A program made the position numbers and the translations under genes. Positions 45,319 through 55,491 of a DNA stretch of 64,000 nt are shown piece after piece. This stretch comes from Gnetum montanum (lineage: Eukaryota; Streptophyta; Gnetopsida; Gnetales; Gnetaceae). Each line of letters starts with the position of its first letter. The first letter of the stretch is position 1. The stretch is from contig MNCI01014452.1 in the NCBI GenBank assembly GCA_015680685.1, positions 40,980-104,979 of the forward strand, in the 5' to 3' direction. Under the pieces are notes generated by a model. The model worked only from the letters and a program-made list of their open reading frames with translations. It did no database searches and had not been told where the DNA came from.

Positions 45319-46639
45319 TCTAAAGTAGGGTACTTAGAAATTTTCTAATAAATTTTTGAAATAAAAGATTTGAAGTTGAAGTAAAAGGTCTAGGGTAACA
45401 TTAAATAGTCCAGAAGAAACAAAAAGTATAATGGTGTAGAATATGGCAATGGAATGCATGAATCAAACGAGGAGAAAGGACATGTGTTGGTTCATAGGAA
45501 TGTTTGAACCAAAAGGATAATGACATAAAGAGTATTTGAATTCTTGGAGGGTATAAAAGGATGTGATGGTGATGTGTTTTGAGTGTAGATTATAAGGATT
45601 ACCCAAGTGGGTCCTCCCCAAAGTAGGTTCCTACCTATAATGCCCTTGCGTAACCACACTTGAAAATGTCTATAGGAACTAGAAGGGTTAAGTGTAATCC
45701 ACACCTTTTTCCCAAAACACACACATGTAGATACCACCGTGATGAGGTATGAATTCAATGCTACACAAGACACAAGCCACAAAGTCATGAACAGCGAGAT
45801 GAGGTGAATTCTAGAACAGTAGAGATTAGGACATGAGGTAATTGGCCTAGGGCATAATGAATCCTTAGTGTAAGACATGATTAATGTGTTATTAACCTAT
45901 CACTCAAAAATTAGGACCATGTCCATACCTTTGATCAGTGTCATCGCATTGTTTCATCCCATGATGGAAAATCATAAGAGCACCATGACAGCAAGGTGTA
46001 TGCTCACTTGGCATTTTGTGGCACTTTGATCTTGATCTTTTCTCATTTTATTTTCTTTTTCATTTTCTTTTTAAATGCTTAATCCAAAGAAGCTGCCTAC
46101 CTTCAGGCATGGATGCATGTCTTTCAAGTGGGACCCCCTGTAATAGCATTGGATTTCTTTAATTCAGTGCCTTTTGATTACTCTTAATCTCATTTTTCAT
46201 TAGATCTACAAAGATATTAGTACAACCAAGCTACATGGTAACTCCTAAAAATGTCACCAAAAATAATCCACAAGTACCCTTGATGTCACACCTTGGCCGT
46301 TCCCTCTTGGTCCATCCTTCTTTGCTCTAGGTATAATAAACATAAGCTTACTTTAAGTTTTAATGATTAGGAATATCATTGTACCCATGGTAGAACCTCT
46401 TATTAATAGAGTGGATGGATAGATGTTGTGGGCTCGCTATTCAAATAATTAGTTACCTAAGACATGATAATATAAAAAAACACCTCAACCAATGAGTCAC
46501 ATGAGTGTTTTATTCATAGATGAGATTACCCATAAAAAGATAAAAAAATAAAACAATAAATTGAAATATGAAAAACTAGAAAACAAAAAATTATAAAATA
46601 AAATATAAAAAACACATTTATTAATTGTATGTTGTTAGA
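45319..46639 (-). other. 3' UTR of element E
   Basis: Contains the conserved block GGGTCCTCCCCAAAGTAGG (45609-45627). The minus frame 45878-45492 (128 codons) lies across this block and has no domain. Near 46647 the strand reads TAGCTATGGGGGGTATC, the counterpart of the motif that follows the coding region in the other copies. Confidence 0.55.
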
Positions 46640-48955
46640 ATGAAGGATACCCCCCATAGCTAAATGGTTGAGCATGGCTAGAATTAATAAATAGAAGGTT
46701 TGGATCCAAGAATTTTGGAAACATTAGATTCTGGTCATATCCTCACCATCGGGTGTCTTTTGAGGTGGTGGTCGGGATATACCCAAATTAGGATTCACAC
46801 AGTTGATTGTAGTAGGCATAGTGGGGTAGATTATAAGATGTGGTCCTGTGATAAGAAGTTGACCCACTATGGCACCCATGACCGTAAGATGATATCGAAG
46901 GATCAACATGTCTCCCCATGTGGCTATATTCATTGGGCCCCATGGTTGTTGAAGTATTGATTGGTGATCGTAATAAGGTAACATGAGGTGTTGGGTTCAA
47001 AGTGGAAGATGCACCATAGTGTTGGACTTGTGCTGAGTTGGCAGATGCAGTGGTTTCTAAACTGTGATGTCCCTTTCTATGGTCACATATAAAGAAGATA
47101 TGCCTATGATGTTGTGGAGGATTCCCACTGCTATTGATAGTAGAAGCACAAGTAACATTCGTGGGTTGATGTTGTGGTGCAAAACCTTCTAGAACACTTC
47201 GTGGAAATGTAGAAGGAGGGGAAGGATAAGAATGTTGAAATTCAAGAGAAGTGTAATGTACATGAGGTGGTGGTCCTGTTGGAGAGCATATGGATTGATA
47301 GAATTAAGGAGAATAATAATAATGTGGTGAGATAGAAGATGTTGACCTAGTTGGGGAAATAGGATGTTGAACTTGATAAGCACTTAGGTTCGGATGGTAT
47401 GAAGGGTGTAACAAGCTTGGGGATGGCCTCACTCATGACTGGGATTTTTTCCACTGTGATTGAACACAGTATTTTTGCATGAACTCTAGATGTAAAATTC
47501 TTCCCCAATGCTCATGTAAATGTGACAAGATTGGGCATTGGCCCTTGGGGTGATTGTACAACCAAATGTTACATTGATACGTATGATTGGCAGTTAAGTT
47601 CTTATTCTCTTCAACCCTTCTTTCTGATTGGTAAAAGGTGTTTTGTTCTATATCTTGGATTTTCATAACTCTATCTCCAATAATGTTGGTATATTCTCCA
47701 CATTTTTCATATATCCATTCCATCATCCTATTGATCTTTTCCTCAACTTCATCTAATGATTGTAGTACTAGCAAAGATGATTCCACCGCCTTGTAGTGAG
47801 TTGATTTTTCCTCTTTATGGTTATGGACCTTCTCTAGGTTGAGATTTTGGTCCTATTGGGATTTTTCAAGATTTTCCCATTTAGCAATTTCTTCTTCTTC
47901 TTTTTCTACTTTCTTAATAAGCTCTTCGAGTTGGTGGGTTCGTAGCTTGTATAGTTGACCTCGGGCATACATCCCTAGGATCTCCCTTATTTCATTATAG
48001 AGCCCATCTATGATATGGTACATTAGCCTTTCCTCAAAGAACCCATGGCCTGGGTAGTTGTTTAAGAGTGCATAATATCTTTCTATGGCCATGTCCAAGG
48101 GTTCATGTTACTCTTGTTTCCATTCTTGGATTTGTCTCCTCAAGGATGACACTCTCGCATAGGTTTGATATCTTTCATTGAAGAGCTCCACCATTGTTGG
48201 CCAACATTGAATTGATTTTGGTCTTAAGGGCCTTTACCATACTATTGCATCGCCAATGAGTGTTATAGGAAAGAGCTTAAGTTTTTTACACCCATTATCA
48301 ATGGTGTTCCATGCATAGGCATTGTAGAAGGCTTGTAGATCTTGTTGTACATCTAAGTCATAGCCTCCTGCAAACTCGGGAAAGTTGTTTAAATCAAGCC
48401 TAGGTAGATGAATTTCTTTGTGATGCCTGCAGGATATTCAAATAGCCTCTTGTATAGACATTAGGCTCTTGGTGGCTAGCAAGGGTCCATCATCACTAAG
48501 CAGGTTGTGAGTTTGCAAGTTGAAATGATGTTGTCTTTGTTCATGTTGGCATTTTCAATTTTCCTTGTGAGCTCAATTTTTAGTTCTATGTCGATCCCTT
48601 GAAAGATAGTCTTTTGTGTCACAATCTAATGTTGAAGGAGTAGAGGAAGAGAGGGAACTATAAAACTCATTATGACTTTTGTAAGTCTTTCAATCATCCC
48701 CAAATAAGTTCTTGTTAGTTATCGATAAGGTCCTAGGCCTTTCATGCCTCCTCGTTCTATTGGATGTCTCATCCTTACTAGAGGTGTTAAAGTTGGATGA
48801 TAAAATTATTTGAGTATTGTTGGGGTGTTCATGAATGTAGGGGACTCCTACATAAGGTTGAGTACTCCAAACTTTATCTTCATCATCATATAATTTTTTG
48901 GTGCTCCAATGAATTACCTTGTTGTTACGTTGTTAGAGTCTTGTGAGAGAGACAT
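46640..48955 (-). pseudogene. Element E gag relic
   Basis: ATG at 48955-48953 (MSLSQDSNN). 48098-47853 is open, with 'MDMAIERYYALLNNYPGHGFFEERLMYHIIDGLYNEIREILGMYARGQLYKLRTHQLEELIKK', the capsid C-terminus and coiled-coil. 47786-47433 (117 codons) ends with the zinc knuckle C-N-I-W-L-Y-N-H-P-K-G-Q-C (second Cys lost), then a Pro-, Tyr- and His-rich tail. No protease motif follows; the C-terminal domain seen in G and H was not found either. Confidence 0.75.
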
Positions 48956-49065
48956 TGTTGTGAACTATGTGTGACTTAATTTAAATTAATTTATTTTCTA
49001 AGAGATATATCATGAATACTTTGTTACAATGATATTTTATGATGTAACTAATCTAAATAACTAGC

Positions 49066-49088
49066 ACCATCCTCGACAATGACATCAA
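49066..49088 (-). promoter_or_regulatory. Primer-binding site of element E
   Basis: On the minus strand TTGATGTCATTGTCGAGGAT follows the LTR, a decayed member of the same site family. Confidence 0.6.
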
Positions 49089-49937
49089 TGATGAGTGATG
49101 AGCTACCCCTACACTCAACCATATAAATATGAGCATTTCACGCATGATCTAGTTGAACTCTAGAGATGGGCTATTTGTGGTATGTAGATAGTTACTTGTT
49201 GATTGTATTCCACTTTCTTCCCACCTAGACTAGTATTTGCTTTGTCACATATGGTTTAGCCTAGAGTGAGGTGCATGGTGTGGTTTCTAACCTAGTGCTA
49301 CTCCTACAAGAAATGAAAAATAACTTTAATTAAGGTAGAAGGAAAAGGGAGAGAGAGTCTAAGCTAGCCTAAGTGTGATGAGCATCCATCCCCTAATCAT
49401 TCATACACATCTTGGACCTTGTGCATGACTACTACTGGGATTGCCAAGCGCATGGCCTAGGTATGCTACTGGGATACCAAATAGTCACACTTGAATGCTC
49501 ATGATTATGTCATACTCATTCCGTTTTTAAGGAGTTTAGGGTAAAGATATATTAACTATGAAATTAATAAATAACAATAACAATTAAATAATTAAATGAA
49601 GTGAATGCTACAATGATGAAGTAATCTCGATCTTTATTTCCAGTCATGTGCATGTCCAAGTACGTCACACTTGAATAAAAGTGTCATACAATTACAATCA
49701 TCACACTGTGGGCATGCACTAGAGAAAAAGGGTTGAGAGGAAAAACTGAAAAAAAGGCTCTAATCTAACACTAAACTGACTCTTGAAACTTACTGAAAAA
49801 CTTCATTCTTTTCCATGCACCCCATTATGTATTTATAGGCTCACACAGAAACCACGATATCACATATATGATATCACTAGCCAGGCCGCGCTATCACATA
49901 CGTGATATCACGTATGCGATATCATGGTCTAATGAAT
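49089..49937 (-). repeat. 5' LTR of element E
   Basis: Starts TGATGAGTGATGAGC. The right edge ends CTAATGA (CA expected, so the terminal C has changed). Head array 49852-49937 with four GATATC units and one TATC variant. TATA-like 'tatttatagg' at 49831-49840. Confidence 0.78.
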
Positions 49938-51165
49938 TGCAATTCATTACCTACCTTAATGAAAGTTGAATTAGCCACCCTCCAAGGTCTATATGAGAAT
50001 GTGTGTGACTATGTTTTTTGATGTAATGAAGGAAGACACCCAAGAGGACATTTTGTTAAGAAGTTAAGAGAGTAAATAGGAAAGAGCCTCCCAAGAGGTG
50101 AAGGATGCTCTTAAGCACCTCCATCTCCAAGTCTCCATTTTTTTATTTTCACTCCAAGTATGTGTCCCATTAGGTTGCAACTCTAATCATATTAAGAGAA
50201 TGTAAAGAACTCCTCCATTATGTAGAGTAGAGGAAAGAGTGCTTATTAATCACCTCCTCAATTACAATATGAGGAACTCCATTAATATTTGGAGTAGAGT
50301 TAAGAATGCTTCTTAAGCATCTTCTCATGAGGCAATTATTATTGTGTCTCTCTCAAGTTGATTGTTGATTGTTGCTCCATTTTTGGATGTTGAATAAATT
50401 GCTCTCTCTCATTATAATTTATCATTTACTTTAGCCATTTCAAATTTTATTTTATATCATGGTATTAATAAAATCATATTTTCATGTATTTCAAGTATTT
50501 CACCCTTATTTCAATCTATTTCAATGTATCATTGTGAAAAATTTAGCTTCTATTTGTCAACAGTGGCACAATAAACATTTGATATTTTGAAATGGACTTT
50601 GATGAAATAAAATATATTTGATCATTATGTGTTAAAATTAATTGTAGCAAAACAAAATTATGATTTCATTTTTGAAGTATTTTCTAGAATATTTATTTAC
50701 ATTTTATAATATCAACTAAATCAAATAATATTGGACCATCATTTTGAATTGATGGACACACATAAAGCCAAAACTTGCATGACCATGCATGTTATGGATA
50801 TCAAATTACAATGAACTCTATTAATGAATATCATTGTAATAAGTATGAATTTTTGAAAATTTTATGTCTTAATAACAATGAATTTTCTATAATTTACTAG
50901 TCTAGTAAGATCAACTAGAATTACTTAAATCTTAAGATGCTCTTTAAACCAATCATATACTTTATAGAGATAGGTCAATCTCCAGCTCCTTCCACTTGTC
51001 CCCTACCCCTACCTCTATCTTTCCAACACCAAAATGTTATACATGAAAATTTCTCTTCATATAGCTTAAGCAAAAATCCTTTGATATTTTTTATCTTAAT
51101 GTGTTTCATTAATAGAGATATTTGTTAAGTTTTATTATATTGCCAAAAATTCAAGCAAGCCCCTT
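49938..51165. other. Unassigned region between elements E and H
   Basis: Could be the continuation of element F beyond E, but this is unproven. It contains a diverged repeat of the form 'ggaactcc-ttaat--ttggagtagag-taagaatgctt-ttaa-ca-ct' near 50085, 50215 and 50275, followed by pyrimidine-rich sequence. No coding domain. Confidence 0.4.
51161..51165. repeat. Candidate target duplication of element H, left copy (CCCTT)
   Basis: The five bases before TGATGAGC. The right copy lies outside the window, so it cannot be confirmed. Confidence 0.4.
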
Positions 51166-52222
51166 TGATGAGCAGCAAGTACCTCCTATGCCTAACCATA
51201 TGAATAATAAGTGTTCATGTGTAATTTGGTTGAATTCTATGGATGAGACTAGTGTGGTATTTAGATTTTTAAGCATTAATTGTAGGTTGTTGTCTTCTCA
51301 CCTAGACCAATGGTAGTTTGGTCACATATGGTTTAGTCTAGAGTGAGGCATATGATTATTGCTATTGTTTGGTCTTTAAGTTAATTGAATGATAATAGAG
51401 AAATTAATTAATTTATTTATTTAATAATAAGAGGATAAATTCTAAGATAACCTAAAGGTAATGAGTTTTCACTCCTAGCTTGCTATATATGTCATGAACT
51501 CATGCATCTACCATTGGGATTACCAAGTGTTATGCTACTAGGTGAACCAAGCAATAATGCTACTAGGATTACTAAGTGAATACATGTTTGTAATTAAAAC
51601 TAGTCACACTCATTCATCTAATTGATTAATATGCATGAAAATGAAAATATTAACTAAGTATATCAAAAATAAATTGCATTAAAAATAAATCTATTCTAAC
51701 TCAAAGTGTTGCAATGAATAGAAATCTATTTCGATCTTATTTTCATTCATGAAATGTTTCTAGGTACAATGGCACTCGAATAATACATTGTATAATTGAC
51801 TCAAATTCATGCTATAGGTACTTATTGATTATTTTCTAGGATTATAGAAGAAAACTACAAAAGTCTAACTACACTATTGGCCAAATGGTGTTAAAACTTT
51901 GATAGGTTCTTGGATATGTATAGGCAAATAGAAGCATTGTGTTGATAGAGATGTGTGAATGCATTTAGCTACATCAATAGGGATGCATGAATGAGGATAC
52001 ATCAATGGGAATGTGTCAATGAGGATGCATCAATAGGGATATGTCAACAGGGTTGCATCAATGCATCTAAGATGCATTACCTATTAATACATCAATGTAT
52101 TTTCATCCATACATATGCATCAACGCATCTAAGATGCATCAATACGGATGCATCAATAAGGTTTCATTTATGGAGCTACATTAATGCATGCTCATTGATT
52201 CAACCCATTGAGTGATTAATCA
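51166..52222 (-). repeat. 3' LTR of element H
   Basis: Starts TGATGAGCAGCAAGTACC, ends TGATTAATCA, then TACCCCC. Its head (51945-52200) is not GATATC but an array of 'gcatcaatagggatgtg' / 'atgcatcaatgaggat' words including the palindrome ATGCAT, next to a TATA-like 'tatgtatagg' (51915-51924). Confidence 0.75.
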
Positions 52223-54328
52223 TACCCCCAAAACTGAGTAAAAACTCATCCTCGATTTATGTATACATGGACAAAGTTTCACTACAAAAATTATGTTGTA
52301 AGCAAGACTAGATTGGCTACCATTAGAAAATTGGAGAATCACATTCCAAAATTTTATTTGAGTGGATGTATTACAAAATGACAAATAGACTAAGCAGATA
52401 TCAAAGTTTGCAAAATTAAAGATGTCTTCAAAAATTTGTTGAAGATGAATCTTCTTGTTGTCACTAGTGATGGTAGACTTTCCAACCTTAATTATTATGT
52501 TGATGCTTCTCTTTTTATGCAAAAAATTCTTAAAGGATGGATTGAAATTTCTTCTCATCATCCCATGGATCTAACAAACATGTAATATTTGAGCTTTAAT
52601 ACATATATGTGCTACTATTTGTCCATGGACATAACCTCCATTATTTTCCTCTTGATCTCATTTTCTTTTCTTTTATAAGACCTTCAAGCTTAGGGATTTA
52701 GTTTGGCATCATTCAAAATTACCATAGGATCAACATTAGTTTTGATAATTTTTCATTAAAGATTAACTCTTCTTGAATCCTTTGTTAGCTTAAAGTTTGA
52801 AAAATTTTAGCATGTAAGTTCAAGATGATTTCATGATAATGTTTCCCAAGGCTCTAAGATAACTAAAATAATCAAGTTGTTGAAGCTATTTTAATTATTT
52901 TTACTATTAGTTACCATAATGTTTGAAAATGAAGTGTTAGAAAAATTTCAAAAATTACATCCTTAACACCCCTCAACACNTTAACACCCGTCAACACCTC
53001 CCCTCGATAAATGAGCTTAACTCTAAGGGTGCACAAGTTTTTGAATAATTAAAATTGAAGGTCTGGTGCACAAGATGACCAAGGAATATTGAATATAGAG
53101 GAAATTTCAATATAAAATAATTAAAGATAACTCAAAATTTATGATAAGTTGATCAAAAAATCATGCATAAATTTAAAGAAGCAGTCAATGATGTTCTTAA
53201 AGATGTAAGGTTGGTTCAAAGCCATGATCAATAGAAGTTATGCAGGTGGGTCCTCCAAAAAGTAGGCTTTTGTAATAATGCCCTTGCATAACCACTTCTA
53301 TAGATGTCCATGGGCACCTTAGAAGTTGAATGTAGATCATGCCTTTATTCCAAACAACATTGAACTACCTTGGTTAGGATTCTACACTATACTATCCAAA
53401 ATCATTAGGTTCATAATTCATGTAATGGTGAGGTGAATAATTGATGAGAAAGGATTGCAGAGATTGAGATGTAAGGTACTTAATTATATTTTCAATAGGT
53501 TCTTGTGTCAACTATGATTAAGATGATTGTCATACCTATTTTTACAAGTTTAGACCTAGTCCATATCATTAGCAGTGGCTTCAGATTGATGTGCCCCTTC
53601 TTGCTAACTGTCATGACCTCTTAAGAACCATAGAGAATGAGCATCACTCCAAAATGATAAGAAAAGAGAAGAAAGAAAGGTCCTTAGTTAGAGGAGTGTC
53701 TTCAGGCATGAGTAACATGTCTTTCCAACCCTATAACTAGTCCTTATAGCCCATTATTGTATCTAAGGGGTGTGCTTTGAATTCATGTTGTTTGTTTTAT
53801 TTTTCTTCTCTTTCCTTTCGTTTATTTTTCTATTTCTTGTTTTTCTTTTTCCTTTTTTTTTTGTTTTGAATATCATGAGAACCACAACATGCAAATACAT
53901 GCTTTCTATTTATTTATCAATGATTATAAGTGATGGTACATTCCTAGAGGAGTCATAAACCCCAAGAACAAAGTCAAGAATAGAACTCAATAATTCTCCT
54001 TGATGTAACACCCTTTGTCATTTCCACTTGATCTTTTCCCCCTTTCTTCAAGGTATAATGATCATTATTTAATTTTATTTTTATATGAGAAGAACTATAT
54101 TAATTTTATGATAAATAAATTTTATTTAGAGAAATTGGAGGGATGGATGATGTGGTCTCACTACATTACACAATTATTTACCCAATCATCATGATACCTT
54201 GAGATAAAGACCTGACACATGGTGTTGAATTCTGCATCATGATTGATAATATTATTATCAAAAACATATTAACCATCCATAAAACATAAATAAAATGACT
54301 TAATAAAAGAAAAAATTATAAAGAAAAC
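52223..54328 (-). other. 3' UTR of element H, left part
   Basis: Polypurine tract TTTTGGGGGTA (minus) at 52223-52233. The minus frame 52561-52220 (113 codons) has no domain and overlaps the LTR edge. Conserved block GGGTCCTCCAAAAAGTAGG (53248-53266), hairpin block 53769-53896 with a T-rich middle. An N at 52980 sits between two near-repeats of 'ttaacacccgtcaacac', probably an overlap that was not merged. Confidence 0.6.
54324..54328. repeat. Target-site duplication of element G, left copy (AAAAC)
   Basis: Identical to 61541-61545. Confidence 0.88.
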
Positions 54329-55366
54329 TGATGAGTCATCAGTTGGCTAGGTTATTTGATAAAAAGTCAACTATTTTTTTGGCTTCGATATCTTAGCTAC
54401 AATGTCATAGCCTTGATATCAAGGCTCCAACAACAAGGCTCCAGTAATAAGGTTGACAAAAAGGCTAAAAATAAGGCTCTAATAATAAGGTCCCAATAAT
54501 TGGGCCTAGTTGACAAGGCCTCATCAACAAGGCCTGATCGACGTGGCTTTGTTGACACATCGTATCATGCATTGACGAGGCTCTATTGATGTAGTGTAGT
54601 AATAAAATCTAAAAATATGTAGTTACAACCATGTTTATGAAATTATTTGGTCAATAAATTAGCTGAACTCTTGCAGTTTTATTTCATAGTCTAAAACAAT
54701 AGTTAGTGAGTACCTACAGTGTGGATTTGAGTCAGTTGTATGACATCTTATTTGAGTGGCAATCTACCTAGACACATTCCTTGAATAATAATAAGATTGA
54801 GATTGATTCTTATTCATTGTAGCACTTTGAATTAAATTAAATTACTTTTAATGCAATTTATATTCCATGTACTTAGTTAATATTTACATTTCCATACATG
54901 TTAATGAATTGGTAGAATGAGCGCGACCAATTTTGAACGTAAACATGTATTCACTTAGTAATCCCAATACGGTTATTACTTGGTTTACACAATAGCACAA
55001 CAATTGCTAATCCAAGTTTTGGATATGTGGGTTTAGGATGTGTACAGTAAGCTAGGAATAGACACTCATTGCTTGTAGGCTAGTCTAGAATTTACTTTAT
55101 GTTGTTAATTAGATTAAGTAATTGATTTCTCTATTATTGTTAGGATTAACATAAGGCTGAAACAACATCAATTATCATATGCCTCACTCTAGACTGAATC
55201 ATACATGACAAAGCTACCACTAGTCCAAGTGGGAAGGTAGCGAAGTGCAATCAAGGCATAACAATCTAGATGCCACAACTAGTCACATCCATGAAATTTG
55301 ACCAGATCATGCATGAATGCTTGTGATTTGTATGGTTGGGCATAGGGGGTACCTCGCCACTCATCA
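54329..55366 (+). repeat. 5' LTR of element G
   Basis: Starts TGATGAGTCATCAG, ends CCACTCATCA. The head (54385-54600) is an array of 'aaggctccaataa' and 'tgacaaggcctcatcgac' words with only two GATATC sites. The rest aligns with the other LTRs ('cctcactctagac', 'aagtgggaagg', 'ggttgggcataggg'). Confidence 0.87.
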
Positions 55367-55394
55367 TTAGCATCACTACAGAGCATGGTGCTAG
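55367..55394 (+). promoter_or_regulatory. Primer-binding site of element G
   Basis: TTAGCATCACTACAGAGCAT follows the LTR, a strongly decayed member of the TTGGCGCCGTTGCCGGGG-type site. Confidence 0.6.
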
Positions 55395-55491
55395 TTATAT
55401 AGATGAGTTATATCATACATGATCATTGTAAATGCATTAATGAACTATCTTTGAGAAAATACTAAGTCACATACATTATACACCAACAACA

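Larger units (their letters stand above)
45244..49937 (-). mobile_element. Element E: gag-only LTR element, left end lost at an assembly join
   Basis: Minus-strand element with a complete 5' LTR (49089-49937), primer-binding site, gag (48955 to about 46640) and 3' UTR (to about 45319). Of the 3' LTR only a ~75-bp GATATC-rich piece (45244-45318) is left, beside an N. No protease, RT or integrase. The LTR has the GATATC type of A/B/D, but the gag start (MSLSQ) is like that of G. Confidence 0.8.

Noticed and set aside
45492-45878. 128-codon minus-strand open frame in element E as a gene
   Set aside because: It covers the conserved 3' UTR block and neighbours shared at DNA level with the other copies, where the frame is not open. 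No domain.
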